Shown here: positions 8,016 through 17,410 of the stretch, in pieces
Numbering within the stretch: position 1 is the stretch's first letter
Layout: each line of letters starts with the position of its first letter
DNA from: Alphaproteobacteria bacterium
GTDB lineage: Bacteria; Pseudomonadota; Alphaproteobacteria; RF32; CAG-239
Reading direction: 5' to 3'
Length of the DNA: 60,327 nucleotides
Assembly: GCA_017528205.1 (NCBI GenBank)
Contig: JAFXPE010000015.1
Span: 1-60,327, forward strand
Program-made: the position numbers and the translations under genes
Notes under the pieces: generated by a model
Seen by the model: the letters and a program-made list of their open reading frames with translations, nothing else
What the model was told of the DNA's origin: nothing
Databases searched by the model: none

Positions 8016-8744
8016 ATGACAAACGCCACCCCTGTTCTTGATTTGGATATCAAAATCGCCGAATTGCAAAAAAGAGTTCAGCAAAAACCTTTAATGCAAA
8101 TCGACAGCAACGGTGATGCGCACATTGTTTTTCAACCCTTGCCGGAACGGCCCGTCGATTTAGCCGCTTGTTTTAAGGCTATCCGCGACAATTTCAAAGT
8201 TTATACCACCAAAGGCAAACACCACATAAATTCGCATTTTTTGGCCCCTAATGCCGAAAAAAAGGTTATCAAACGCAAATTTTCCGAAGATAAGGAGTTG
8301 CAAAAATTATCCGCTTGCTTGAATACCAAGTTGCTCGAATTTGAAAAAAACGTCAAACGTTTTGCCCCAACCGTTAAAGATGCCGGCTATGAATTGGAAA
8401 TCAAAATGGGTGGCAGAAACAATCACAGCGTCAGCATCGGTTTCAAAAACAAAGACGGCAAACAGGTAGGACCTTTTTTGGAAACGCACATCACCACCTC
8501 GCCGCTTGACCATTATGACTGCCTGACCATCAACATCGGTTACATTGATAAACACAAAAAGCGCGTATATACGCACGTATTTGACTATAATCTGCTGAAC
8601 GATAAAGACCTCATCACCGAGCAACACGGCAGCGAAACGCATATAAAAACCGCCTCTCAGCTTTTTCACGACAAGTTCAAAGACAGCGTAATCAAAGAAA
8701 ACAAGGCGCGCCTGAAAAGCAAACACACCACGTGGGAAATATAA
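8016..8744 (+). CDS. Orphan 242-aa cytoplasmic protein, unknown
   Basis: The protein is lysine- and histidine-rich, without signal peptide or membrane helices. It has a helical N-terminal third (residues ~10–110) and a probable beta-rich second half (ELEIKMGGRN, VSIGFKNKDG, TINIGYIDK). No family is recognised. GGAG lies eight bases before the ATG, a promoter is visible at 7965, and a terminator follows the stop at once, so it is a monocistronic unit convergent with lpxA. Confidence 0.65.
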   Translation: MTNATPVLDLDIKIAELQKRVQQKPLMQIDSNGDAHIVFQPLPERPVDLAACFKAIRDNFKVYTTKGKHHINSHFLAPNAEKKVIKRKFSEDKELQKLSACLNTKLLEFEKNVKRFAPTVKDAGYELEIKMGGRNNHSVSIGFKNKDGKQVGPFLETHITTSPLDHYDCLTINIGYIDKHKKRVYTHVFDYNLLNDKDLITEQHGSETHIKTASQLFHDKFKDSVIKENKARLKSKHTTWEI

Positions 8745-8779
8745 AAAAAGAGAGACGAAACTCCGCCTCTCCTTTTTTA
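8745..8779. terminator. Bidirectional terminator between 8016 gene and lpxA
   Basis: An AAGAGAG/CTCTCCTT stem has an A-run on its left and a T-run on its right, so it can act on both strands for the two convergent genes. Confidence 0.7.
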
Positions 8780-8800
8780 TGCCGTTTATAATCAGCTAAA

Positions 8801-9598
8801 TTAATCGGCAATTGTTATGTTGCGTTTTCCCGCAAGTGATTCTTTAATGAAATTCAGTTGTTCCATAACCATTTCGTTATCTTTGAATTTTTCAAACGCC
8901 GCCTCGACGCGCTCGTTAAACGTTCCGTCTTTGCCCTTGAAAATGAACATAAACGCGCGGGTGCAAGCCTTTATGGTTTTCTCGTCAATTCCGCTACGGC
9001 TCATGCCGATAACGTTCAATCCGCGCAATTTAGCCGGCATTCCGTTGGCAATACCGAACGGAATAATATCGCGCGCCACACCGGAAACACCGCCGACCAT
9101 AGCCTTGCGGCCGATATGCACAAACTGGTGAATAGCACAGTTGCCGCCCAAAATTACTCCGTCGCCCAAATGAACATGGCCGCCGATAACCGCGTTGTTG
9201 GTCATAATCACATTGTTACCGACCACACAATCGTGCGCAATATGCGAGTTAATCATAAACATTCCGCCATCGCCGACAACGGTGGTATAATGCTCTTTCG
9301 GAGTTCCGCTGTGCATGGTAACGTTTTCGCGAATAATGTTGTTTTTGCCAATAATCAGCTTGGATTCCGGCTGAAACTCATTGCCGTGATCTTGCGGGCC
9401 GCACCCCAAACGTGCTCCCGGAAAAACAATGGTTCCCTCGCCGATGGTTGTGTTGCCGTAAACCGTTACTTGTCCGAGCAACTTTACATTTTCGCCGATT
9501 TTAGCCTGCGAGCTAATCCAACACATAGGTCCGATTTCTGCGCTTGCGGCGATTTGAGCTCCGTCTTCGATGACTGCAGTTGCATGAATTTTTGCCAT
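8801..9598 (-). CDS. lpxA: LpxA, UDP-N-acetylglucosamine acyltransferase
   Basis: The 265-residue left-handed beta-helix protein transfers the R-3-hydroxyacyl chain from ACP to UDP-GlcNAc, the first step of lipid A synthesis. Hexapeptide repeats run through residues ~1–190. The catalytic-His region (MINSHIAHDCVVG) and the family stretch HQFVHIGRKAMVGG…ANGMPAKLRGLNVIG are present, and a C-terminal helical domain follows. The length is normal. Its usual partners lpxD and fabZ are not adjacent here; it stands alone between terminators. Confidence 0.95.
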   Translation of the reverse strand: MAKIHATAVIEDGAQIAASAEIGPMCWISSQAKIGENVKLLGQVTVYGNTTIGEGTIVFPGARLGCGPQDHGNEFQPESKLIIGKNNIIRENVTMHSGTPKEHYTTVVGDGGMFMINSHIAHDCVVGNNVIMTNNAVIGGHVHLGDGVILGGNCAIHQFVHIGRKAMVGGVSGVARDIIPFGIANGMPAKLRGLNVIGMSRSGIDEKTIKACTRAFMFIFKGKDGTFNERVEAAFEKFKDNEMVMEQLNFIKESLAGKRNITIAD

Positions 9599-9704
9599 TT
9601 TATCCCCCTTAATTTTGTTTTGTTACGGTCAGCATAAAAAAATTGCCCCGATATTGCAACACACAAAAAGTTTCGTTTTGTTTCGGCTGATTAAATAAAT
9701 AAAT

Positions 9705-9736
9705 CAAAGGCGCTTTTCTTCCCGAAAAACGCCCTT
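9705..9736 (-). terminator. Probable terminator of the long minus-strand operon
   Basis: AAGGCG…CGCCCTT and an inner TTTTC/GAAAA form a hairpin just past the cvpA stop. The downstream tract is only moderately T-rich in the minus direction, so efficiency is uncertain. Confidence 0.5.
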
Positions 9737-9758
9737 GTTTATTAAAGTAAATTGTCGT

Positions 9759-10700
9759 TTATTTATTGCCCTTTACCTTGTCGGTAATTTTTTGGGTTTC
9801 GGACTTCATCTCCGGAGTTTTTTCATCGGTAACGACTACCTTATCTTCCAAAACATCCAGCAACTTATCCAAATCGGAAATAAGCTCGTCCGCCGGCTTA
9901 GGAGCTGCTTCGGCTTCCGGCTCTTTTACTTCCTGAGTTTTAGGCTGAGCCAACTGATTGAACAATTCCTCGCCGTTTTTCTGCAACATTTCCAAATTGC
10001 TGTCGATAAATTCCAGCGTGTTGCTCAAATTCGGCATTTCATCATTTTCTTCTTCGGCCGGCTTTTCCTCTTTGACCTCATTTTCCTTATTTTCCGCAAC
10101 CTCAGCGGTATTCTCGGCGGTGTTATCCGCAGTCTCTTGCTTGTCCTCGGTTTCCTCTTCTTCTTCCGCAGACTTGCCGAAGCCTAAGCTGGCGCTCTTT
10201 TCCTTAACCGTATCAATCCAGCTTTGCGGAATCATATTCTTCAGCGGTTCCACATAAATTTCCGCCTGCTTATAAATTTGCGATTCGGCAAATATGCCTT
10301 TCTTGGTTTCGTTCGGAGCCATGGTAGAAAGCATCAACGCAATCAAAACCACAATCAACGCACCGCGCGCCACACCGAACACAAAGCCCAAAATGCGGTC
10401 AATTGCGCTCAGTTTGCTGGAACGCACGCTGGAGGCCAACTTATCGGCCGTAAGTATCCAAATAATGCTGAACACAATCAGCACCGCCATCGCGGTAACA
10501 ATATTGGATAAAAGTTTAGATGCCACATATTGTTCCATATACGGGTTCAGCATCGGCACCAGATAAAACAGCGAAACCGCCGCCAAAATCCACCCGACCA
10601 GCGACAGCAACTCTTTGGTCATGCCGCGCGCAATTCCCACCAACGCGGAGATTCCCGTAATAATTAAAAATATAACGTCTAAGTTATTAAGTTGTTCCAT
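9759..10700 (-). CDS. cvpA: CvpA-family membrane protein with long acidic tail
   Basis: The N-terminal ~170 residues hold four membrane helices and the CvpA signature (DVIFLIITGISALVGIARGMTKELLSLVGW; later ILGFVFGVARGALIV). CvpA proteins are needed for colicin V production in E. coli and for envelope tolerance in other Gram-negatives. The remaining ~140 residues are an unusual Glu/Lys/Ala-rich, low-complexity cytoplasmic tail. It lies 10 bases after radA, a common alphaproteobacterial pairing. purF, the usual next gene, is absent; lpxA follows. Confidence 0.88.
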   Translation of the reverse strand: MEQLNNLDVIFLIITGISALVGIARGMTKELLSLVGWILAAVSLFYLVPMLNPYMEQYVASKLLSNIVTAMAVLIVFSIIWILTADKLASSVRSSKLSAIDRILGFVFGVARGALIVVLIALMLSTMAPNETKKGIFAESQIYKQAEIYVEPLKNMIPQSWIDTVKEKSASLGFGKSAEEEEETEDKQETADNTAENTAEVAENKENEVKEEKPAEEENDEMPNLSNTLEFIDSNLEMLQKNGEELFNQLAQPKTQEVKEPEAEAAPKPADELISDLDKLLDVLEDKVVVTDEKTPEMKSETQKITDKVKGNK

Positions 10701-10710
10701 TGTTTTGCTC

Positions 10711-12090
10711 CTAATTAAACCAATTTATTAAACGTTGAACATGCCCTATTTCATAGCATGACAAATCATAATTTTTAAGACCTTTTTCCTTTTTATCCTT
10801 ACCGAAAATCGGCGGAATTATTGCCCCGGAAAATCCAAGTTTTTGCGCTTCTTTCAAGCGTAAATTTGCTTGCGTAACCGAACGGATTTCGCCGGAAAGT
10901 CCGATTTCTCCGAACGCCACCATATCTGCCGGCAACGGCTTTTTGGTAAGTGATGATATAACCGCCATGGCCACCGCCAAATCTGCCGCCGGCTCGCTGA
11001 TTTTCAAGCCTCCGGCAATATTCAAATAAACATCGTGGGCGCTGAAATTCATACTGCAACGAGCTTCCAACACCGCCAAAATCATCGACAACCGGTTAGA
11101 ATCCCAACCTACCACCGCACGTTTCGGCGTAGAATAACCGCTCGGGCTCACCAAAGCCTGCACTTCCACCAACAATGGGCGAGAACCTTCAATGCCGGCA
11201 AAAACGCACGAGCCGGAAATATTACCTTGACGTTCGGCCAAAAACAGCGCCGAAGGGTTTTCCACCTCAACCAAACCTTTGTCCTGCATTTCAAACACGC
11301 CGATTTCGTCGGTTGCCCCGTAACGATTTTTTACCGCCCGCAAAATTCGGAAATGATGTCCGCGCTCGCCTTCAAAATAGAGCACCGTATCCACCATATG
11401 TTCCAAAACGCGCGGACCGGCAATTTCGCCCTGCTTGGTAACGTGTCCGACCAAAAACAACACAAAACCTTTGCGTTTGGCCAATTTAATCAACTCATAA
11501 GCACAGGCGCGAACTTGTCCGACACTCCCCGGAGTTGATTCAACCTCATCCAAATACATGGTTTGAATAGAATCGATAATCACTACCTTTGCCTCGGTTT
11601 TTTCCAAAGTGGTGATTATGTTGCGCACATCGGTAGCGCTGGCCAAATTAACCGGACTTTCCGCCAACCCCAAACGATTGGCTCTGATGCGTACCTGATC
11701 GATTGCTTCTTCGCCCGAGATATAAAAACACGGATATTTTTCTTCTTTAGAGGCCAAACCGGCACAAATTTGCAACAACAGAGTCGACTTGCCGATTCCC
11801 GGATCGCCGCCCACCAAAATAACCGACCCCGGAACCAAACCGCCGCCGGTCACTCGGTCTATTTCTTTAACTCCGGTTTGTAGACGGCTGTATGTCTGCA
11901 TAGTCCCTTTCAGCGGCACAAAATCTATTATACGGCCCTCTTTTTTGGTGCTCAGCTTAGAAAATCCATCGCTTTGCGAAACTTCTTCCACAATATTGTT
12001 CCATTCGCCGCAGGCATCACATTTTCCCTGCCACTTGGAATAAGTCGCGCCGCAATTTTGACAGACGAATATGGTATTTTTCTTTGCCAT
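10711..12090 (-). CDS. radA: RadA/Sms DNA repair ATPase
   Basis: The 459-residue protein has an N-terminal zinc finger (C10, C13, C24, C27), a RecA-like core with Walker A GGDPGIGKST, the RadA-specific KNRYG motif and a C-terminal Lon-like domain (SGYSTPKRAVVGWD onward). RadA promotes branch migration of recombination intermediates. Length and motifs are complete. The gene follows mlaF with almost no gap. Confidence 0.96.
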   Translation of the reverse strand: MAKKNTIFVCQNCGATYSKWQGKCDACGEWNNIVEEVSQSDGFSKLSTKKEGRIIDFVPLKGTMQTYSRLQTGVKEIDRVTGGGLVPGSVILVGGDPGIGKSTLLLQICAGLASKEEKYPCFYISGEEAIDQVRIRANRLGLAESPVNLASATDVRNIITTLEKTEAKVVIIDSIQTMYLDEVESTPGSVGQVRACAYELIKLAKRKGFVLFLVGHVTKQGEIAGPRVLEHMVDTVLYFEGERGHHFRILRAVKNRYGATDEIGVFEMQDKGLVEVENPSALFLAERQGNISGSCVFAGIEGSRPLLVEVQALVSPSGYSTPKRAVVGWDSNRLSMILAVLEARCSMNFSAHDVYLNIAGGLKISEPAADLAVAMAVISSLTKKPLPADMVAFGEIGLSGEIRSVTQANLRLKEAQKLGFSGAIIPPIFGKDKKEKGLKNYDLSCYEIGHVQRLINWFN

Positions 12091-12091
12091 G

Positions 12092-12844
12092 CTACACTTC
12101 CATTTTTATCGGTCCCTGAGAACTTCCGGTAATAAACTGCCGCAAATACGGATTATCCGATTCTTCCATTTCGGCCACCGTGCCAATCCAAATAATCCGG
12201 CCCTGATACAACATAGCAATTCGGTCGGCGATTTTGCGTGCCGAAGCCATATCGTGCGTAATGGTCAGAGTGGTTGCTCCCAAGCCCTTTGCCGATTCGA
12301 TAATCAAATCATTGATAACATCGGCCATAATCGGGTCCAATCCGGTTGTCGGCTCATCAAAAAAGATGATTTCCGGTCTGGTAATAATGGCCCTGGCCAA
12401 GCCCACGCGTTTTTGCATACCGCCCGACAATTCCGCCGGCGACAAATCTGCCACATCGGCCGCCAAACCCACTTGTTTCAAAACTTTAATTGCCTCGTTT
12501 TTAGCTTCTTTGCGAGAAATTTTGGAATGTTGCAAAGGCACAAACGCCACATTCTCCCACACGCTTAAGCTGTCAAACAGAGCCGCGCCCTGAAACAGCA
12601 TGCCCATTTTTTGGTGAATGTTTTTAGAGGTTTCAACCGTTTCCTCGCCGTCAATTTTTATCGAGCCTTTATCTGGCACCAACAAACCCTGAATACATTT
12701 AATCAGCACCGATTTACCGGTTCCCGAGCCGCCGATAACCACCAGCGATTCGCCTTTTTTCACATCCAAATCAACGCCGTTTAACACCTGTTTGCGTCCA
12801 AATGCCTTATAAAGATTTCGGATTTCTATTTTATTTTCTGACAT
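12092..12844 (-). CDS. mlaF: MlaF-type ATPase of the phospholipid ABC transporter
   Basis: The 250-residue ABC ATPase has Walker A GGSGTGKSV, signature LSGGMQKRVGLARAI and Walker B IIFFDEPTTGLDP. The start is set at the ATG giving MSENKIEIRN, seven bases after the mlaE stop; the frame extends upstream only to a TTG inside mlaE. MlaFEDB moves phospholipids between inner and outer membrane to keep lipid asymmetry. No mlaD (MCE-domain) gene follows; radA is next. Confidence 0.9.
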   Translation of the reverse strand: MSENKIEIRNLYKAFGRKQVLNGVDLDVKKGESLVVIGGSGTGKSVLIKCIQGLLVPDKGSIKIDGEETVETSKNIHQKMGMLFQGAALFDSLSVWENVAFVPLQHSKISRKEAKNEAIKVLKQVGLAADVADLSPAELSGGMQKRVGLARAIITRPEIIFFDEPTTGLDPIMADVINDLIIESAKGLGATTLTITHDMASARKIADRIAMLYQGRIIWIGTVAEMEESDNPYLRQFITGSSQGPIKMEV

Positions 12845-12851
12845 CTGCCGC

Positions 12852-13643
12852 CTACCTTGCAAAGAACAATTCCGTAATCAAATAGTTGAAAACAAGAATT
12901 AAAATCGAAGACGTAACCACCGCGTTGGTTGTGGCCTCTCCCACACCCTGCGCTCCGCCTTTAGAGCGATATCCGTGATAGCAGCCCATAACCGCAATTA
13001 TAAAACCGAACACCGCCGCCTTAACCACGCCCATGATGATTCCCACGGCTTCCATATTGTTCATGGTGTTATTGATATAATTTGCCGGATTGAAATCTAA
13101 CTTATAAACTCCGACGAGATATCCGCCGAAAATGCCGATTATATCGCCAAACAAAACCAAAAGCGGCATAACGATAATCGCCGCCCAAATACGCGGTGCA
13201 ATCAAATAACGGAAAGGATTTGCCGACAAGGTCACCAACGCATCAATTTGCTCGGTAACCCTCATGGTTCCGATTTCTGCCGCCATGGCCGCACCGATAC
13301 GCCCGGCCACCATCAACGCCGACAAAACCGGTGCCAATTCGCGCGTTACCGAAATCAGCACCACGCTGGCCACCACGCTTTCCGCCCCGTATTCCGAAAT
13401 TCCGGAATAGGTCTGAATGGCAATTACCATACCGGCAAACAACGTTGTCAGTCCGACCACCGGCAAAGAATAAAAACCGATATTCAAAAACTGCTTACCG
13501 AACAACTTAAAATAAAACGGCGGCATAAAGCAATTATACACCGATTTGGCCACAAATTGCGAAAAATAGCCCAAGCTGACAATAAAACCTACCGGTGCTC
13601 TCCCCAGAGTCTGCAAAAAAGTTTCAAACGTTTTTTTCAACAT
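12852..13643 (-). CDS. mlaE: MlaE-type phospholipid transport permease
   Basis: The 263-residue integral membrane protein has the MlaE family core: RELAPVLSALMVAGRIGAAMAAEIGTMRVTEQIDAL and, near the end, MGCYHGYRSKGGAQGVGEATTNAVV. The start is the ATG of MLKKTFETF, two bases after the hprK stop, rather than a TTG further upstream. It pairs with MlaF. The missing MCE subunit must be encoded elsewhere or be supplied by another system. Confidence 0.92.
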   Translation of the reverse strand: MLKKTFETFLQTLGRAPVGFIVSLGYFSQFVAKSVYNCFMPPFYFKLFGKQFLNIGFYSLPVVGLTTLFAGMVIAIQTYSGISEYGAESVVASVVLISVTRELAPVLSALMVAGRIGAAMAAEIGTMRVTEQIDALVTLSANPFRYLIAPRIWAAIIVMPLLVLFGDIIGIFGGYLVGVYKLDFNPANYINNTMNNMEAVGIIMGVVKAAVFGFIIAVMGCYHGYRSKGGAQGVGEATTNAVVTSSILILVFNYLITELFFAR

Positions 13644-13644
13644 T

Positions 13645-14094
13645 TCATTGTCTTTCCGTTGTTTTACCAAACATCAACCGCAACGCCGCCATAATTTTAT
13701 CGGGTGCGGAATTTTCCTTAGCATACAAAGCTATTTGTTTAATTTCAAGTCCTAAAATCAAATCATTATTAACTTTCGGCATTCGTTCAATTTCTTCAAT
13801 TTGCTCAACCAAGCGCACCGAAAGCTGAATATTGGTACGCTCAAGATACGGATATTCCACAATTCCGACCCCTCTGACTTCTAGCATTCCGGCAATATTT
13901 TGCGGAGCTTTTCCCCATAATTGATTATTTGTTTTTTCCACACACACCACATCATCAGCCACCAATTTGGCCTGTTTGTTTTCTATCAGCCGCAACGCCA
14001 AATCCGATTTTCCGCTTCCGCTTTTGCCGGTTATAAGCACTCCGACACCGGATATTTCCACCAACGATGCGTGCAACAAAGAGCTATCCGACAT
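13645..14094 (-). CDS. hprK: Short alphaproteobacterial HPr kinase (HprK)
   Basis: This ~150-residue protein corresponds to the catalytic half of HprK: P-loop GKSGSGKSD, DDVV and the HprK signature MLEVRGVGIV. The N-terminal domain of the firmicute enzyme is absent, as is normal in alphaproteobacteria. There it phosphorylates HPr in the nitrogen-related PTS and influences stress signalling. The start is taken at MSDSSLL, overlapping tsaE by 11 bases. A GTG at 14130 (12 codons earlier) is possible but would overlap more. Confidence 0.88.
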   Translation of the reverse strand: MSDSSLLHASLVEISGVGVLITGKSGSGKSDLALRLIENKQAKLVADDVVCVEKTNNQLWGKAPQNIAGMLEVRGVGIVEYPYLERTNIQLSVRLVEQIEEIERMPKVNNDLILGLEIKQIALYAKENSAPDKIMAALRLMFGKTTERQ

Positions 14095-14536
14095 TTTGCA
14101 ATCTTTCACATTTTTCGGCATCTTGAGCACTCACCGTAATAATCCGCCGCCCGTCTTTGATTTGAATATCCACCAACCACATATTGCGTGGGGTAAATTC
14201 GCCCATTTTTTCCGGCCATTCCACCAAACAAACGCCGCAATAGAAGGCCTCTTCCACCCCCAGCTCAAAAATTTCTTCTGCGGATTTCAGGCGGTACAGG
14301 TCATAATGATAAATATCGAACTTCGGCGCCGCATAGGTTTGCACCAACGTAAATGTCGGGCTGGGAACTTCCTCGGCACCGGTTAAAAACTGAATAAACG
14401 CACGAGCAAACACACTTTTGCCGGCCCCCAACGTGCCGTTCAGTGCCCAAACATCACCCGCCTTGCTGATAGAGGCAAAGCGTTCGGCCACTTTGGCTGT
14501 TTCTGCTTCAGATGCGGTTTCAAAAACTTTTTGCAT
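14084..14536 (-). CDS. tsaE: TsaE, tRNA threonylcarbamoyladenosine ATPase subunit
   Basis: The ~150-residue P-loop protein has Walker A GTLGAGKSVFARAF and the family stretch VPSPTFTLVQTY, followed by HYDLYRL and VEWPEKM. TsaE works with TsaB and TsaD to make t6A at position 37 of ANN-decoding tRNAs. The ATG shares one base with the stop of the upstream gene (TGATG), indicating translational coupling. The alternative upstream start would sit inside the preceding gene. Confidence 0.93.
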   Translation of the reverse strand: MQKVFETASEAETAKVAERFASISKAGDVWALNGTLGAGKSVFARAFIQFLTGAEEVPSPTFTLVQTYAAPKFDIYHYDLYRLKSAEEIFELGVEEAFYCGVCLVEWPEKMGEFTPRNMWLVDIQIKDGRRIITVSAQDAEKCERLQNVG

Positions 14537-15555
14537 CAAAACAGCCCCCAAAATTTACCGCTTTTTTTGTTGGTCTGTTTCGGGGCATTGATTTTTATTT
14601 TCACTTTGCGATTTTGCATTTTCCGCCAATCCCACGGTTTATAAAACTCGCCGCGCCATAATCCGCGATGCGCTTCCGCCGCCTGTTGTTCATAAGGCAC
14701 ATAAATTCGGGTATTTTGCGTGTAGGCAACCGCCCAACCGGCATTTACCACCACCGCGGCCACATCATATTTGCCCTCATCGGCAAAACATGCGCCGGTT
14801 ACCCACCCCCGCTCAACCTTACTTAAAATCCGGCAACTGATTTCTTTTTCGCCCAGCCAGTTTTGCAGCCACAAAATAGCCTCTTGTCCGCAATTATAGC
14901 CGCCGCCGGAACGATTGGCGCAAGTTTGCGACGGATCCGGTGCATCTATACCGAACAACTTGATTTTCAGGCCGTTCATCGCCAAAATACTGCCGCTTAA
15001 AACTTGAGGCACGCCTCTGATTTCGGGGTAATCCAACGGATTAATGTTACGTCCGGCGCCCTGTTGCGCCCCCTGTTGCTGATTGCCGAATAAAAATGTT
15101 TTGACTTTTCCCACCAAACCGCCGTCATTTACCGCCGGCGCCGCCTGTTGTGCGGCTTGTTCCCGCACCAAACTTTCCGCCGCTTCGGTATTTACATCGC
15201 TGAACATCTGCGCGCTCAGCTCCTCAACTTCGGCAATATTTTCCGATTCGGTACTCTGCACCGGTACCGATGCGGTCGGCGCACCGGTTAAAAACGAATG
15301 CAAGGTGTTGCCGTCAAACAGGCCGATGCTGTACGCGCAAAAAAACATTACGCCGAGCACCAACGCCGTTTTCATATAACTTCCGAGCGGTCCCCATATC
15401 AGTTTGAAAAGAATATAAAGGCAAATCAGCGCCATTAAAATGGAAACAAAACCCATTCCCTGCAAAAAATTGCTGGCGCTTTGGACTCCGCTGCCGCCAA
15501 AATACATTGCCGCCAGAAAAAAAGCCCACATAATCGTTTTTTTTAACAAAGGCAT
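14536..15555 (-). CDS. Membrane-anchored thermonuclease-like (SNase-fold) protein
   Basis: The start is at MPLLKKTIMW, which has AAGGA eight bases upstream, giving 339 residues. Three hydrophobic helices occupy residues ~5–90. An Ala/Gln/Glu-rich linker (~100–175) follows, then a staphylococcal-nuclease-like domain recognisable by GLKIKLFGIDAPDPSQ…CGQEAILWLQNWLG…VNAGWAVAY…YEQQAAEAHRGLWRGEF. The region that carries catalytic Arg in true nucleases reads CRILSKVERGW, so activity is uncertain. It sits between batD and tsaE in a compact operon. Role unknown. Confidence 0.8.
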   Translation of the reverse strand: MPLLKKTIMWAFFLAAMYFGGSGVQSASNFLQGMGFVSILMALICLYILFKLIWGPLGSYMKTALVLGVMFFCAYSIGLFDGNTLHSFLTGAPTASVPVQSTESENIAEVEELSAQMFSDVNTEAAESLVREQAAQQAAPAVNDGGLVGKVKTFLFGNQQQGAQQGAGRNINPLDYPEIRGVPQVLSGSILAMNGLKIKLFGIDAPDPSQTCANRSGGGYNCGQEAILWLQNWLGEKEISCRILSKVERGWVTGACFADEGKYDVAAVVVNAGWAVAYTQNTRIYVPYEQQAAEAHRGLWRGEFYKPWDWRKMQNRKVKIKINAPKQTNKKSGKFWGLF

Positions 15556-15612
15556 CTCAGTTTCCTTCAATCGTCTAGGGCGATTAGAACACAAAATTAC
15601 GGCTTTTGCAAG

Positions 15613-17394
15613 TTATTTATACAACTCCGGCAACGGCGCCCGTTTCTTTTCGGTTTCGTTGACGCGTTTGCTTTTCAAACATTGCAAAATCGTTTTATCA
15701 TCCAAAGTATCCGTATGTCCGGCATACAAAATACCGTTCAGCACTGCCATCTGCTCGCGAAATTCCTGAACATTAACTTTGTCTGCTAACACATTCAAAT
15801 TATTGATAAATTCGTCATTATATCTTTTCTGTCCCCAAACAATGAGATTGTCACGCAAGGCACGATAGTCCTTATTTTTCAGGTTATTTTCGATTAAATG
15901 CAAATTATCGCTTGCCGAAACTTCTTTAGCGTTTGCGTTTTTATTGCGTAAAAACAGATAATTAAACAAAATTCCAGCCAAAAACGCCCCGATTATTATA
16001 GCCAGCAACAACCACTTATCCGTTGCCGTATTTGCTACCTTTTCCGCAATCTTCGGAGCCGATTTATCGACAACTGCCGCAGGTGTTTTCTGCGCCTCGG
16101 TTGCCGGAATTGCCGCCGGTTGCGCCACATCGCTCACCGGTCCGGCAACATACATTTTTTCAGCCGGAATAACCGCCATTTCCATTTTATCGTCCTTCAA
16201 GTTATACCACTTCAGCCTGATTTCCGGAATAATTTGTTCGCTGCCGCGTTGCGGAATATACACCACCCGCGTCACCGCCTCCGAAATAAACTCGTTGCCG
16301 TGCGTTGCCGTGGTGAAGCGCGGCTTTTCCGGATATTGCTTCCAAGCCGAAGTTTCCTTAAATTCCAACTCCGGCAACTGGTTTTCGGAAACTCCCGAAG
16401 CAATAAGCGAAATTTCTCTGGTTACGGCCTCGCCCACCTTAAACACCGGACGCTCGTCGATCCACTTGGCGCTCAGTTTCAGCGCGGTTGCCGGCAACCA
16501 CCAATCTTTTCCGTAATTTTCCGGAATCGGCTTAACATTTATCGTCATCGGCTTGGTTTGCAACACCACCGGCTTTTGTACCCCCAACAGTCCGGACATA
16601 TCAAAATTGGCATCAAACATTCTAAAAAGTCCGCCGATTGAACTACTTATCGGTGTTTCTTCATACGAAAGATAAACTCCTTCCATGCGGGCAACCGGTA
16701 TTGTTAAGCTACCGCTCTTCTTTGGGAAAAAGGCATAATTGAAGCGAATGACTTTTTGGCCGTTTTTCTCGCTGATTTCCGCGTTTCCTACCCGTTTGAT
16801 ATCCCAATCGTCGGTGTCGTCAAAATACGGCTCACTACGAAATTGAATGCCTTTTCTGTCATAAATATAAATTGTGCCGTTTAACTCTTGCTCCACATAC
16901 GGCGTTTTGGATTCCACCGCCAATTCAGCCCAAAAATCGGACGATTGCGCATTTGCCGCAGCTTGCGGATTATTTGTCCCCGCGGCCGCAGATGTCGCAT
17001 TTTTCTGCGGTTGAACCACCGCCGAACCCGACGGCAGAACTTCAACCTCCACCGGTGAAGTTTGATAATTTCCGGCGCTGATGGCCGGAATTGTCAGCAC
17101 TCCCTCCCGCTTTGGCATCAGCGTCAGTTTCCAAATTCTTTTTTGCTGGAAAACTCCGTTGGTATAATTTGACTGCATGGAATTTGAAGTTGCATAAATG
17201 GTAAAATCATTGCGTAAACCGCTGAAATCAGGCTGTAATCTGCCGGCATCGTCACCGTTGTAACTCAATTCCAACTTTACGGTTTCGCCCAACGGAACCT
17301 GCTGCGGCTCCACATTGGCAAAAAAATCTCCGGCGTAACAATTAAAAGCCAACGCCGCCCCAAATATCACCATAAAACCAAGTTTTTTCAACAT
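15613..17394 (-). CDS. batD: BatD-family protein (aerotolerance operon)
   Basis: The ~593-residue protein has a Sec signal peptide, tandem beta-rich domains typical of BatD (VEPQQVPLGETVKLELSY; LTIPAISAGNYQTSPVEV), an Ala/Pro-rich linker (~425–455), one membrane helix (~458–478) and a cytoplasmic tail. The start is the ATG of MLKKLGF with GAGG just before it. Bat proteins were named for Bacteroides aerotolerance; their biochemical role is unclear. It follows the batB/C fusion by 10 bases. Confidence 0.88.
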   Translation of the reverse strand: MLKKLGFMVIFGAALAFNCYAGDFFANVEPQQVPLGETVKLELSYNGDDAGRLQPDFSGLRNDFTIYATSNSMQSNYTNGVFQQKRIWKLTLMPKREGVLTIPAISAGNYQTSPVEVEVLPSGSAVVQPQKNATSAAAGTNNPQAAANAQSSDFWAELAVESKTPYVEQELNGTIYIYDRKGIQFRSEPYFDDTDDWDIKRVGNAEISEKNGQKVIRFNYAFFPKKSGSLTIPVARMEGVYLSYEETPISSSIGGLFRMFDANFDMSGLLGVQKPVVLQTKPMTINVKPIPENYGKDWWLPATALKLSAKWIDERPVFKVGEAVTREISLIASGVSENQLPELEFKETSAWKQYPEKPRFTTATHGNEFISEAVTRVVYIPQRGSEQIIPEIRLKWYNLKDDKMEMAVIPAEKMYVAGPVSDVAQPAAIPATEAQKTPAAVVDKSAPKIAEKVANTATDKWLLLAIIIGAFLAGILFNYLFLRNKNANAKEVSASDNLHLIENNLKNKDYRALRDNLIVWGQKRYNDEFINNLNVLADKVNVQEFREQMAVLNGILYAGHTDTLDDKTILQCLKSKRVNETEKKRAPLPELYK

Positions 17395-17410
17395 AACCAC
17401 CTCTTTTTCT

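Noticed and set aside
12845..12862. TTG start adding MQGRRQ to MlaF
   Set aside because: It would overlap mlaE. The ATG at 12844 is seven bases past the mlaE stop and fits the family start.
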